Source of the DNA: Stagonosporopsis chrysanthemi
Taxonomy: Eukaryota > Ascomycota > Dothideomycetes > Pleosporales > Didymellaceae
Direction of reading: 5' to 3'
NCBI GenBank assembly: GCA_022560025.1
Contig: JAFISE010000005.1
Span: 310,001-374,000 of the forward strand
Length of the DNA stretch: 64,000 nt
The notes under the pieces were generated by a model. That model did no database searches, was not told where the DNA came from, and worked only from the letters and a program-made list of their open reading frames with translations. The translations under genes and the position numbers were made by a program. Every line of letters starts with the position of its first letter. Position 1 is the first letter of the stretch. Below are positions 41,218-52,941 of the stretch, in pieces.

Positions 41218-43263
41218 TCATCCACTGTAGTCCCCGGACGGCCACTTCTTCCTCATATGGCCCCTGAACTCATCCTCAAAATGGACAGTTACTTGCTTGA
41301 CTTGGCCAACCTCTTTGTAGTCGTATCTGATGTTCCTGTCGCGCAACTTCCTGTGGTTCTTTATTTCGGCCCCAGTCATTGCCATTCTCCCTGGTACATC
41401 GTCAAGGACCTCGAGTACAGGTCTCAAGAGCATGGCTGTACTGAAGAAGCTCGCGTCTCGAACGATACTCTTGTTCGCGCTTACGAGCAAGTAAATCAAT
41501 GCGCTGGTCTGTATGGCTCCTATTGTGCCTAGAATACTGGACACGTACCTCCAGCTCACATTGATCTTTTGGCTCTTCTCATCGCAGGTCTCGTTGTTGA
41601 TATGGATGTCGTACCGAATGCCATGGTCGTCGAAAGCTGCTATTGCACCAATGCTGAAGCGCATAATGATCTCTTCGACGTCTTCGGTTGTGAGCACTCG
41701 TTTCGGAGACCACGGCGTGCCCTGAGAATAGATATGGTATTGTCGATCTTTCCATAATTTCTGCCTTACCCCCGTCCAACCAATCGCACCAGCTGCTATC
41801 TTGGCAAAACGATCTGTACCGTTGATGACGGTTTCTGTGTTCTTGACTGCAGCATGGCTTGCACCATCACTAATCTCAGCAATCTCTGAGACTTTACTGT
41901 CGCAAATCCACAAAGAGCTTTTGTCGACTGCTTCTGCTAATTGGCCTTTGTCTGCCTTGGCTTGAAATACAGTAACTTGTGTACATCGAGGACCACAGAC
42001 GTCTGTTTCTAGAACGGTCCATGTGACCATGCCTTTGCCATAAGTCGGTATCGAAATATTGGACGGCTCTTCTCCATGCAGCCCAGCAAGTACAGACCAA
42101 CCAGACGGATCGCTTTCCTCGTCTCGGGGTAATTCGGTGATTTTACCCTTTATATCATAGCTTTTACAATGAGCTGAAGCCCGTATGCTGCGATTACTCT
42201 GTAAAAGGTGGCTGTAAGGGCGGTCAGGGTTTCGGTAGAAAAAACGGTACTCGTAATAGCCGTTGCCTCGGTACAGTGGCGTTCCAGGCAGCTGTGCCAG
42301 GTCGGGTGCTGGACCATAGGCTGAATGGTTATTCCAAGACTGAGCATCCATCCCGTATCTCCACGCAGCCTCCTGAGAGGCCCAATCGAGTGTCTCTGTT
42401 TCTTCGAGATTCCATTTCGACAGATCGGCCACAGAGACAGTACCGTATTTCGTGAGTGGACATGTGTACGGCTCTGTAGGCCAAAACAAACTGAGTGATG
42501 CCACCAATACCTGGCTGCCAATGTTGACCAACAGCCATATGGAACAAGCAACGCTGAATCGCCGCTTTATCCCTAGCTGGGCATTCTTCCATGGCTTTGA
42601 TTCGCCTATGAGCCATTTCTGTTGGTGCAATGCCGGCACAGAGAGGGCAAAAAGTGTTGCAACGTTGGTCAGTTCGTCGATACCCAATACAAGATCGAAC
42701 ACCTCCACTGGGACCCAGTATCTCGTAAGTATTGACCAGCGAAGGATAACTGCATATCTTTTGAGCGAAGCGAGAAGGTTAAGGCCAAGGCATATCGAGA
42801 TTGCGATGGTAAGAGCGTTGAAGATCCGAATATCGTATTTGGAGAGCGCGATGGGTGAGCGGAAACCTTCCCAAGCTTTCAAGCAGAGACACAGCGCACC
42901 GCCAAAAAAGACAGTCATCAATAGCTTTATCGTCCCAGCCTTCACGAGCTGTACCCAGGATTCCATTTGTTCGTATTGCTTTGTGCTCTGACGACGGTGA
43001 CTGTGTCCAGGGCCAAGGAGAAACTCATCGTCTCCTTGTTCCATTTCTGTTCGCAAGGCTGGAGTATCTAGTGCTGTGCGAGAGCCATCTTGGCCGCCTG
43101 CTGGAACGTCCTGCAGAGTTATCCCAAGAGGAGAAGACGTTGAGAATATGGTGGAGAAATTACGATGCAGTGCAACACCTGGTGTCCGAGGAGTACTTTG
43201 CTGACTGGAAGAAAGTCGTCGCGAGGACTGAGGTCGAGAAGTTGGAGATGGTGACCGGCTCAT
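41218..43263 (-). CDS. Fungal multi-pass membrane protein of unknown function
   Basis: Predicted 681-residue intronless protein. The frame starts with a TTG codon two residues upstream; the first ATG (MSRSPSPTSRPQSSRR) is used. The first 95 residues are S/P/R-rich and cytosolic in character. Four hydrophobic segments follow (about 105-260: KLLMTVFFGGALCLCL, LTIAISICLGLNLLASL, DELTNVATLFALSV and SVACSIWLLVNIGSQVLVA). A long, probably extracellular loop carries NHS, NRS, NIS, NGT and NET glycosylation sites and many Trp/Cys. A last membrane segment (ILGTIGAIQTSALIYLLV) and a C-terminal tail complete it. This topology is common in lineage-specific fungal proteins; I cannot give a function. Codon use is visibly A/T-richer than in neighbours such as Rad57. 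Confidence 0.7.
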   Translation of the reverse strand: MSRSPSPTSRPQSSRRLSSSQQSTPRTPGVALHRNFSTIFSTSSPLGITLQDVPAGGQDGSRTALDTPALRTEMEQGDDEFLLGPGHSHRRQSTKQYEQMESWVQLVKAGTIKLLMTVFFGGALCLCLKAWEGFRSPIALSKYDIRIFNALTIAISICLGLNLLASLKRYAVILRWSILTRYWVPVEVFDLVLGIDELTNVATLFALSVPALHQQKWLIGESKPWKNAQLGIKRRFSVACSIWLLVNIGSQVLVASLSLFWPTEPYTCPLTKYGTVSVADLSKWNLEETETLDWASQEAAWRYGMDAQSWNNHSAYGPAPDLAQLPGTPLYRGNGYYEYRFFYRNPDRPYSHLLQSNRSIRASAHCKSYDIKGKITELPRDEESDPSGWSVLAGLHGEEPSNISIPTYGKGMVTWTVLETDVCGPRCTQVTVFQAKADKGQLAEAVDKSSLWICDSKVSEIAEISDGASHAAVKNTETVINGTDRFAKIAAGAIGWTGVRQKLWKDRQYHIYSQGTPWSPKRVLTTEDVEEIIMRFSIGAIAAFDDHGIRYDIHINNETCDEKSQKINVSWRYVSSILGTIGAIQTSALIYLLVSANKSIVRDASFFSTAMLLRPVLEVLDDVPGRMAMTGAEIKNHRKLRDRNIRYDYKEVGQVKQVTVHFEDEFRGHMRKKWPSGDYSG

Positions 43264-44192
43264 TTTCAAGAAAAAGCTAGGCCATACGCCGTTCTAGCAT
43301 GAAAGCAAGAGAAGATGTCCAACGACAAAGTTGCTGAGGGTAGCCAGGCTCTTATCTGACTTGCAGGGCCCAATGCGCACACCTCAAATCCCGAGGTTGC
43401 GAGGGCCACCAGATTGTGATGGTGGAGCGGCCCCCAACCACTACATAAACCCAAGCAATCTAAGCCACCACCAGACTGGGTCTGTAGCTATCAGCCGGAT
43501 GTAATCTGCCAGCACCATCGCCAGGCTTGTATTGTACCGATAACGTCACAACGGGTGGGGCAATGTGTAAAGCATACAGCCATCTGAGAGCGCCTTCAGC
43601 CTTGTCAACATATGGTAATCGCTGGGCCATGCTATGTCCAGCAACATGTTTAACACAAAACTCCTGACCCGAGTCTCTAGCATGTACGTTCAAGTTGCGC
43701 CGTGCGAATATCCGTAAGGCTGAGATTGTTTCTCTGAATAGAACACACGACGAGGCTGCGAGCGCCGCGTTCATTCGCAGCAGTGATCTTCATACACCTC
43801 CATGGTTCTCGGCCAGGCTGAGTAATGCTTGTCTATCCGAACGGACATCAGCTTCTGTCGCCGCGTGCATCGACCACAGGCTGAGGTGCATGGTGCATGG
43901 TGCAAAATGTGCTAAAGATAGGTCTGTCGTAGATAAGTATAACAAAGCCAAGTTCTGATTGTTGAGGCTCGGCGATAACATGCACTTCGAGAGCCTCTAC
44001 GGTATGGATGCGGGGACGGATTGTACTGTGATATGTTGCGAGTGGTCATGAGCAATGTCGTCACTCGAGCATGTGGAGGGGTGGAGGTGTGGAGCTTGAG
44101 CTCGGGCCAACGAAATCCGACTTGCCCCCAGACTCGAAGAATGCCGTTGTCATCTTCAAAAGACCCCATTACGTTCACTTTGTAATTTCACT
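43264..44192. other. Divergent intergenic region
   Basis: 0.93 kb between two divergent genes. A minus-strand ATG frame of 104 codons (43460-43774) exists but has no signal, domain or family features, so I do not call it. The rest is presumed promoter sequence. Confidence 0.4.
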
Positions 44193-45245
44193 ATGTCTTG
44201 GGTCAAGCGGCGGGCAGGTCCCCTAATAGTCCTTGGTACCTCTGCGGCCGGTGGTGCTGCATACCGCTTCTTTGGGCCCTCGAAGTCTACGGACGCATCG
44301 CTCAATCCTCACACGTTCACGCCCTACACGCTTGTCGACAAGCAGCCTGTATCCTCGACCAGCGCCATATTCACATTGCGGAATGCTAGTGGCGCACCAG
44401 ATTCGCAGAGTGTTAAGGAGGTTGAGAAGCGCAGCGTATGGAGCGTGCAGATCAAGCAGCCTCAGCTGCAGATTGCACGCGCGTATACTCCGCTTCCACA
44501 CACAATTGATGGCAAGAAGGATGAGAACTCTCCACAAGACATGAGGCTTTTGATACGGCAAGAGACTGGAGGTGAGGTATCAACCTACCTGCACCGGTTA
44601 CCAGAGCATGCGACGATAGACATCCGGGGCCCCAACGCGGAGTTCGAGATGCCCCGCAACGTCAAAGAGGTCATATTCCTCGCTGGAGGGACAGGCATCG
44701 CACCGGCTATGCAGGTCGCCCAGGCTCTGAGCAGGAGAACAGGTAGCAGAATGCACATCTTGTGGGCAAACAGGCGACGCGAGGAGTGCATAGGCGGTGT
44801 CAGCGACGACAGAGGAACCCCGAGTCCATCACAGAATCGACTCGGATGGTGGAAGAGTGTCCTTATCGGTTCTAGCGAGACTGCGACGCTAGTTGGTCTG
44901 TCGAAGGACGACCCCAGTGAAAGTGAAACATCTCAGGACAAAGGTCTCATTGTCAAAGAGCTAGACGCTCTCAAAGCGAACAACACGATTGCTACACATG
45001 GACTCGAGATTCAGTATTACGTTGATGAGGAGAAGAGCTTCATTCAGCCAGAGGACGTCAAGAAAAGGTTGGCGAGCACATCACAAGAAAAGGGATCGAA
45101 GTTGATCATAGTGTCTGGACCTGATGGCTTCATCGAGCATTGGGTAGGTAGGAAACTTTGGGCTGATGGCCGAGAAGTACAAGGCCCACTTGGCGGTGTG
45201 CTGAAAGGAATGGACTTGGGAGACTGGAGAGTCTTTAAGCTGTAA
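44193..45245 (+). CDS. Cyc2-like mitochondrial FAD/NAD(P)H oxidoreductase
   Basis: Predicted 350-residue intronless flavoprotein of the ferredoxin-NADP reductase/cytochrome b5 reductase superfamily. Yeast Cyc2, of similar length, is an inner-membrane flavoprotein that helps attach haem to cytochrome c. The N-terminus MSWVKRRAGPLIVLGTSAAGGAAYRFFG combines a basic start with a hydrophobic anchor, which fits a mitochondrial location. The FAD-binding R-x-Y-[TS] motif is RAYTPLP near residue 91, and the NAD(P)-binding GGTGIAPAMQ is near 165. IIVSGPDGFIEHWVG and GPLGGVLKGMDLGDW form the end. Ordinary NADH-cytochrome b5 reductase is the main alternative, but it usually lacks the long G/S/D insert seen around 200-240. 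Confidence 0.75.
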   Translation: MSWVKRRAGPLIVLGTSAAGGAAYRFFGPSKSTDASLNPHTFTPYTLVDKQPVSSTSAIFTLRNASGAPDSQSVKEVEKRSVWSVQIKQPQLQIARAYTPLPHTIDGKKDENSPQDMRLLIRQETGGEVSTYLHRLPEHATIDIRGPNAEFEMPRNVKEVIFLAGGTGIAPAMQVAQALSRRTGSRMHILWANRRREECIGGVSDDRGTPSPSQNRLGWWKSVLIGSSETATLVGLSKDDPSESETSQDKGLIVKELDALKANNTIATHGLEIQYYVDEEKSFIQPEDVKKRLASTSQEKGSKLIIVSGPDGFIEHWVGRKLWADGREVQGPLGGVLKGMDLGDWRVFKL

Positions 45246-45693
45246 AAGTACGCGAACGTCACCAATATGATACCCATATTCGCATTCCCCTCCACCAACA
45301 CCTCCCTTACTTCCGCTCGGACGTACATCAGCGAATCATTGGAGGGTTTTGTCCCTAGTCATCACGTCGATATGGTACGGTCACAATTGATGAAAGACAG
45401 CGTGCTTCGTGCTGCATCTCATAGCCGCGCCGTAATGCGTGCTGTCGCAAAAAAATTGCCACTTGCGCAAGATGCAAAGCGCAACAGCACTGGCCGAAAT
45501 CGGTTAGCAGTGGTCAAGGGCGGCGCATTTTCCGCGCATTGATAATCTGGACTACACTGCTCTCACTTGACATCAGCTTTCACTTGTTGCTTGAATTGTG
45601 CACAGTATCTTAAACATGTCATAGACTAGCTCTCCATTGTTCTCCCCTCCATCTGTAGTTCTTCCTACACTTGTACGACCTCAACCACGCAAC
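45246..45693. other. Intergenic region upstream of the DHA2 transporter
   Basis: 448 bases between two plus-strand genes. A 91-codon frame at 45267-45542 lacks recognisable content. The C/T-rich stretch ending in CAACATGG at 45690 is the likely leader of the transporter gene. Confidence 0.4.
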
Positions 45694-47446
45694 ATGGTTA
45701 CTACCGATCCCGATCCCAAACTCGGCAGTTACTTGCCCTCACCAATCAGCGACATCGACGAAAAGGATCCCAATGCGCGACCAGCTTGCTTCAAGTCGAA
45801 TCTCCAAGAATGCCTCTTTGTGTTGTCGGTCACAATGGCCGTGGCAATGACGAGCGTCCTGACCGGCTCGATCACTGTTATGAGCTCTTTCGCTGCGAGA
45901 GATCTGGACATGACCAATGCACAGATCACCTGGATGAATGCTGCATGTTCACTGTCCGCCGGTGCATTGCTCCTCTTCTTTGGAAGTATTGCAGACCTGT
46001 TCGGCCGTAAGACTATGTTCATTGGCTCAATGCTCCTCTTCGCTATAGTGAGCCTGGGCACCGGCTTCGCAAAGGATGGCATCACGATTGATGTCCTTTG
46101 CGGCATCTTAGGTATCTTCTCGGCAGCTGCCGTTCCACCGGCGCAGGGCATACTCGGTACAATCTATGACAAGCCGAGTCCTCGTAAGAACAAGGCCTTT
46201 GGTTGCTTCAGTGCTGGTAATCCGCTTGGCTTTGTTTTTGGTACGATCTTGTCAGGTCTGTTCACTCAAATCTTCAACTGGAGGGCTGGCTTCTTCCTGA
46301 TAGCAATCACGTACTTCGTCACATCCATCGTGGCCGCCTTGACGGTACCTACAGATACGATGCCGAAACGGAAGCTCGATCATGACACTTTGAAGAAGCT
46401 GGACTTGCCTGGTACAGCGTTGACGATTGCCGGTATCGGAATGTTCTGTGCAGCCCTTAGTCTGGCGGGTGACGCCCCAGACGGCTGGAAGACGCCTTAT
46501 GTACTAGTGCTTCTGATCTTTGGTCTCTTGTTGATCGTTGCGTTCGTTGTGTGGGAACTCAAGTATCATTACGCCATCGTAGACATGAATGTCTTCAAGG
46601 ATAGGGACTTCTCTCTGGTAAGGTCACGACCCACAATCTCAATTATCTACTAACTCGTATAGTTGCTCCTCATCTTGTCTCTCGGGTTTCTCGGCTTCCC
46701 AGTTTTCACTTTCTGGATAGCGCTCTACTTTCAAACAGAGCTTGGCTATAATGCCCTTATGACAGGTGTACACATGCTACCCATGGTTGTAGTGGGACTA
46801 CTTGCAAACGCAGTTGCCGCTTTGATTCAGCACAAGGTTTCCAACAAGCGCATCATGGGTATTGGCGCATGGGCGTATGTCATAGCCTTTACTCTCGCTG
46901 CTGTACAGCGGAAAGGCGATTCGTACTGGGCCTTCTCGTTTCCAGCCTTGTGCTTGTGTGTCATTGGAGCAGATTTCGAGTTCATTGTCGCCAACGTAAG
47001 TACTTCGTACACACATAACAATGCATTGCTAACATCCACAGATGTACGTTCTATCATCAATGCCCGCAAACAAGCAGTCGATAGCTGGCTCGCTTCTTCA
47101 GACCTTGACTCGGCTCTGTACTGCTGTCGGCTACGGCATTGCCACCGCCATTTTCGACGCCGTGCAGAGAAGCGCCCCATCTTCTGGGTACTACGCGAAC
47201 AACGCCGTGGCACCTTTTGCCGCCGTCTTCTGGTTTGCCATGGCCATTTCGTTCATCGCTGTGCTCTTCGTCCCTTTCCTTCGCATCACCACACAAGGTC
47301 ACAAGGGCGACACAGGCCGATTCAAGCAAGACATCGTCGACCCGCCCATCGACAGCGCCTTTGGCCTCAATGATGTTCACGCCATTATCGCCGCAAGTGA
47401 AAAGAACGGACAGGTCAATGTCGCCTACGGCGCAAAATCACCTTGA
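45694..47446 (+). CDS. MFS drug:H+ antiporter, DHA2 family (14 membrane segments)
   Basis: Predicted 553-residue multidrug exporter-like protein of the plasma membrane (Atr1/Azr1 type). Family signatures: ITWMNAACSLSAGALLLFFGSIADLFGRKTMF (motif A, loop 2-3), AVPPAQGILGTIY in the substrate path, GNPLGFVFGTILSGL (antiporter motif C-like) and FNWRAGFFLIAI. Three exons: 45694-46617, 46663-46995 and 47042-47446, with very short introns of 45 and 46 bp; all phase 0. Start: MVTTDPDPKLGS; the frame upstream begins only with TTG. A cluster partner such as a biosynthetic gene is not seen nearby; neighbours are a flavoprotein and a sugar porter, so a link to secondary metabolism is not supported. Confidence 0.88.
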
Positions 47447-47911
47447 GTGTTCTTTCCTAAATCCTCTAGTCAGCTAGACGTAGATGTTGAATCATCAGTC
47501 AGTTAGACATAGAAGAAGACATGAAATAGACGTAGAAAAAAATGTTAATGCACCTTGCTACATGGACATATGAACCAATGCTCCACTACCATCACCACAA
47601 AGCAGTGCTCCAGCTGGAAATCGCGTTAGCAACGCGCTTACCTTTCGCATTTTAATTCGCAAATCAAAATTGATTGCTGGGTACACCCGGCAAGATCAGA
47701 GATGGAATGAAATGTCTGTGATGTTTCGGGTTGGCTCACTCTTCAAAAGCAGAACTATGGGCCATGTCAATCCTGGCCCGCTGCAGGTATGTTTATCAGG
47801 CAGTAACACATTATCAGTGTGTAACAGCGTCAGGAATCAAGTGTAAGCACAAGCAATTCAGCGTTATCCCGACTACGGAACGCATGGGTTCTTTGTTTGA
47901 ACGATACTTCT
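47447..47911. other. Convergent intergenic region
   Basis: 465 bases between the 3' ends of two transporters. No gene is evident. An AT-rich patch with CATTTTAATTCGCAAATCAAAA-like words lies near 47650. Confidence 0.4.
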
Positions 47912-49645
47912 CTATACACTGCTCCCATCCCCAACCTTCTCCTTATGCTCATTATTTTCCTTGAACAAGCCCCCCGGAGACGCTCCAGTAACCGAGCTCC
48001 TCCTCCGCTCAATGTCTCTTGCCTCCTCAGTATCGTTGTAGTCGATGAGCAGGTTGCCGCGCTTGTCGAAGCGGTGCGGCAGCTCTTTCGCAATCTTGAC
48101 ACAGTCGAATGGACCAGTAGTCTTGTGGAAGATCTCGTCCATCTCCTCGAGCGAACGGCCAGCGGTCTCGGGGAAGAAGAAGTACACGCTGGGCGCCATG
48201 GCTGCGTTGATCACCGCAAAGATGATGTATGTGCGCCACTCAATGTTAGCGAACGCCACGGGCGTCACCATAACGACCATGAAGTTAAAGGCCCAGTTGG
48301 CTGTTGTGGCGATGGCATTTGCGGGGGCACGAATAGAGAGAGGCGTGATCTCTGCTGGGTACAGCCAGGTCATGCCCAACCATCCAACGGCGAAAAAGGA
48401 GTTGAAAACGAACAGCATGACAGTAGCGACCAAAGCACAAGCTTTGTTTGAGACATTGCTGGTCGTTCCGGCAAGAATGCACATGGTGGCGCTCATACCG
48501 ACTGCTCCAAAAATCATAAGTTTGCGGCGACCGAATCTTTCGATGGTGAAGATGGCGATCCAGGAAGCGATCCAGTACTCGGTCCCGTTGCAAGCGGCGA
48601 GAAGACGACTCAGGAAAGGGGAGAGACCAAGTGAGCCTTCGAAGATTGTCGCTGCGTAGTAGGTGACCAAGTTGATCCCAGAGATCTGAACGAGTCTTAG
48701 CGATTTTCTGCTGTAGAACACAAGAAATACGTACCTGTTGGAACATTTGATTGACATAGGCAAGTACTGTACGGTGGAAGTTCCTGTTGCGGTTGGTCTT
48801 GAAGCATTCCCTGAATCCACCGCGGGACATCTCGAACACAACGTCCTTGACGGCCTGTAACTCTGCCACGATCTTCTTGTCCTCCTTTGGCAGATCGCTT
48901 AGAGCGGCCAAGACTTCCCATGCTTCATCATCTTGTCCCTTCAGAACAAGCCATCGAGGCGACTCCGGCAGTCCTGGGATCAGGACGAGAATGAAGATGG
49001 CGAGGATGATCTGGAAGCCGATTGGGAAGCGCCACGCAATGGAGCTTGGCTCGAGGAACGAGAAACCAAGATCGATCCAGTAACTAAGCATGACACCAAA
49101 AACGATCAAGGAGCCTTCGATCATGACCATTTGACCTCGTCTGTGCGGTTTCGAAGTCTCCGACTGCCACGTAGGGACCGTGGACGTGTTCATACCGTTG
49201 CCGAAACCAGTAATCCAACGCCCAACAATGAGCTGAGCCAGACCGAAAGATGCAGTTTGAATCGCAGCACCGATGATCATGATGACACTTCCAATGAAAA
49301 TAGTCTTCTTGCGTCCGAGCATGTTGCCAAGCCAGATAGTCGCAACAGCGCCAAAGAAGCAGCCGAGCGTGTAAGCGCCTACGGTGATGGCTTGAATCGT
49401 TGCCGTGTGCGAAGCGTCGCCGTTTGGTGGGTTCAGAGTGTCGATCTCAGGGAAATAGTGGACAAACGAAGGCAGTGTGAGCAGACCGCCCATCACACCT
49501 TGGTCTAGATGATGGATAAGCAATTTGGGTTATTCTGAGACCAAAGAAGCATACCATATCCAAATAGAGCGAAATCAGTGCCCGCAACAACGGCGATAGC
49601 AATATTGAGCTTGGTGCCCGTGAGGCCATAAAATTTCTTGCCCAT
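47912..49645 (-). CDS. MFS sugar porter (hexose/pentose transporter-like)
   Basis: Predicted 544-residue, 12-segment sugar/proton symporter of the plasma membrane. Signatures: FALFGYDQGVMGGLLT, NMLGRKKTIFIGS, PTWQSETSKPHRRGQ, GLPESPRWLVLKGQDDEA, QQISGINLVTYYAATIFE, FTIERFGRRKLMIFG, WLYPAEITPLSIRAPAN and YFFFPETAGRSLEEMDEIF. Three exons: 49555-49645, 48735-49504 and 47912-48685. The first intron splits the GYDQG motif codon for Asp and the second falls exactly before ISGIN, as often in fungal sugar porters. The sugar cannot be told from sequence. It lacks the long N-terminal tail of the sugar transporter at about 20-22.8 kb and is a separate subfamily. Confidence 0.9.
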
Positions 49646-52600
49646 GATGGAATCTACCGCGTCTCGGCGCGTATTCAAGGTTCAAGACAATACAAGAGAA
49701 GGTCAAGTCCGAGCCAAGCCTGGAGAGCAAAGTAGAAGCAACTACATAACAAAAAGGCGCGCTGGCCGGCCTTTTGAACATCCCTCGTCATCGTCACCCA
49801 GCGATGTAACCGAGTCCGTCCTCACCTCCAATTCCTCTAGCGTGCAATTCCCGTGCAGCACCAGGGAAACCATGGTGCATCATCCTACAAGCTGTGGGGG
49901 GCTATGACGTCTGTCGTTGAGCCGCGTTGCGGAGTGCGGGGACTTTGCGCATCATTTGGGGAAAGTGCATGGCGGGCATCGAGACACCGCAGGGCGGACT
50001 GACTAGCGAGATGCGTGATTCGCTCCTCCACAACGGCCGTGCAGTGTGCTGGGGACAATTGTATGCACGGATTTCCCGATTGAGTAGTCCCGGGGTCGTG
50101 TGAGATTAATGAGTCTTCGGCTCTTTGCTGAAAGTTGCATCGTGTCGGGGCGGTAGTCAAGCCTGTGCCGAGCTAATTCAAGCCGCAAAAGGCCCGCTGG
50201 CGTATCAGAGCTTTGCTTGTCTGCCCTTGTTGGTCCTGTCCGGGCATGTCTACCGAATTCGCATCATCAAAGCACGATCTTCGAAAGATCATCGACGTCA
50301 GGCCATAGCGCTGGGAGACTTCGAGCGCCGTTGGAGCGCAATTCCCTGATACTGGGTTGTCTCCAGGAATTCCACGAGGTCCACGTTGCACGACAAGCCT
50401 GCAGAGTGGAGCCGCGCATTCTAAGCTTAATACTTTTGGATGCTCTTGGACAAAAATGGGTATAACGCTTGTCCGAACAGCACCTGAGCAGGCTTCCCAC
50501 GCGCGACTTTTCCCGAAATCACGTGCCCTCACGTTCACAGTGCATGTGCGCGAATTACCCAATGCGGAGGTGCCGCAGCACTCCCTGCTCTTGCATAGCG
50601 GACTGCAGTCAAGAGAGAGTTCAGCCATGCGCAGTCACAGACTTGGACCAGACTTCGAGAACACTGTTGTTACCTACTTGGGCATCCCTCAATAACAGAA
50701 GAACACCCAGGACCCTTTCCCTGACTGCCGAACTCGTGTTACTGGAGCCACATCCCCACGGGGAAACGGCGCTGGACTCAGCTGAGACACAAGGCCAACC
50801 TCACCGCAGGCATCGTATCCAGTCTGTTGACCTCCTTTTCTCGCGATGTCTTCTGAGAAAGAGTATTGCATGACCTCGCGTGTTCTCATCAGCCCTGTTG
50901 ACCATGTGGCTTTCTCCCTGAACATGGCAGGTCTCTCGAAATCCTCCACTAGTGCAGGCATTCAGGCTGTATGCAGCACCTTCAAGCGCTGCGGTCACAC
51001 CTCAACGACGCAGACACTAAGGACAGGTACTGCCGGATGTCATGCAGTATCTCATACAATTCTCCCCCGTAGCACTTACACTCGTTTTCCGTACCCTCTG
51101 GATTGCGGGCCTGGCCATAGCATGCGATTATCTCATCAAAACCCCAATCTCACACCTAGATCCAGGAGCGAAAGGTCATGCCGATTGATCTTGCTATATT
51201 CCGAGCGGCGCTTACGAACTGTGTCTTCCAGAGTGGGTGGCACCAGCACTGCAGCAGCCCAGAGTCTTTTGTACGAGAGGGATCTAAGGCGTGGAAACAA
51301 ACGACGCCGTACGACAAAAACATGGCTCTGATGAGCGTCGTTCTCACATCGTGTTAGCCGCCCATACCCGGTTCTGAAGACCATGGCGCTCGACTGGCAG
51401 TAATGCAGGTCCGTTTTATTCAAGCCATACCTGAGCGTCAAGATCACATCTACCACACCTGCGGAAACGAATAAAGATCATACATTCCACCACTTATGTA
51501 TTGTGGGCGTGTTGCGGGCGCGGAACTCAGTCTTGGGGTTGGACAATGTACGAACTGCTTCTTGCTTGATCTGCAGCTAGCCTTGCCAGACAAAGAACGC
51601 GGGTGCAACAGACATGGCAGCAGACAGAGAGTTTGTCAAGATACACCAGTGCTCTCTTTGAGGACTGCCTACACGAGGAAACCGATGTGGTCAGATCGGC
51701 GATCGAGTCTCTATACCCGCAAGAGAAACCACGAGCCAGTGTTTGGATAGCGCGCCCTCACTCCCACCACAACACCAAATCATCGTTCACACGCCGAGGA
51801 CATTACCTACTGAGCTTTTTTTGCTTGACTGAAATATCTACCATCAAAGATAGCACCCTGCAATCAGATGCCATGCGCCAGCCACTTACGAACACCGAGC
51901 TGGTCTACAGGGCCGCGTATGGCGAACTTTGCTCGCTGTATACCAGTAGAAACACTGGCGAAGCCAAGAAATTGGCGTGGCGTTACTACCAGGATCCACA
52001 CATTCCTCTGATTCTGCGCATTGTGCTTCTGCTGCTTTGGTAGGTGGCGTACCAAAGATTACTTGACACTTTATGATATTGTTGCACAGAAACGCGACGG
52101 CGCAGTTGATGTTACAAGGATCCCAAGAAGTGTTGAAGAACGCAGAAGAGGATGCAAGAGAGCAGTGTGACGAGATGGAGGCTGAAGCTAACGAGCTCAC
52201 ACCTACGCTTGATGATCAACACCATTCCGTAAACGTTGGTAAAGCAACACCATACAGATCTGGAAGTGGATACTCGACCGAGGCCCGACCGCGACGGCCA
52301 TCTCGAGCTCACGGATGATGCCGGATGCGTCTAGCCGACTCACCTCTCCTTGGGAACCACCAAATGTGACACGTACCCTCGCGGAACCAGACATCGATGA
52401 CACCCACCTCCACAACGCCGGCATCCAGACAGGAAACATTGAGCACTAACGGGTTGCTGACCGGACGAGAGACTGGACACACGGTGAAGTCGTGTTTGAC
52501 ATGAACTTGAGGGTGATAGCGAACGCATCTGGATACGCGACAGTACTTGACGCAGTGACAACTGTTGCTTCCTACGTTTAAAACATTTACTTGTGGATAG

Positions 52601-52941
52601 CGGGACACTACTCCAATCGAAAACGACCTTTCCGTTCATGTAGCTGCTTGTAGGCAGTAAAATACATATTCAAATCCTAACCATCTTGTGCGACTCCTCA
52701 AGCCTTCCAACACGAAAGCGTTGACTTCTGACGCATACGCGTGCCGCCTTCAAGGAATCTCTTGAAGGGATCTCCCCATTGTCGTCTTCGTGATCGTATT
52801 CGTGGTCATCTTCATAGTCATCGTCGTCCCCATCATTGTTTTCATCACCGTCCTCATAGTCGGACGGACAAGATTCATCGAGGTCATTCTTTGAAGCTAA
52901 GTTCAACAAACTTTGGTCATTTCAAGCTACGGCTTCAACCC
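49646..52941. other. Gene-poor interval, 3.3 kb
   Basis: No gene is firmly supported. Minus-strand ATG frames near 50173-50628 (151 codons) and others have no recognisable domain. At 51873-52039 (MRQPLTNTELVYRAAYGELC...) and 52094-52318 (NATAQLMLQGSQEVLKN...) two stretches read like exons, but the only donor/acceptor pair I find between them creates TGA at the junction. A D/E-rich minus-strand frame (52670-52909) has no ATG at its start. The interval could hold a decayed gene plus the promoter of the sugar porter. Confidence 0.35.

Noticed and set aside
43460..43774. 104-codon minus-strand ATG frame in a divergent promoter
   Set aside because: Nothing supports it beyond an open frame of modest length.
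45246..49645. Secondary-metabolite cluster around the DHA2 transporter
   Set aside because: No polyketide synthase, peptide synthetase, terpene cyclase or pathway regulator lies nearby.
50173..50628. 151-codon ATG frame on the minus strand
   Set aside because: No signal peptide, domain or family-like motif, and overlapping frames of similar size on the other strand.
52670..52909. Acidic D/E-rich minus-strand frame
   Set aside because: Begins with a TTG codon, has no ATG upstream of the acidic run and no visible upstream exon; the acidity comes from simple GAT/GAC-like repeats.
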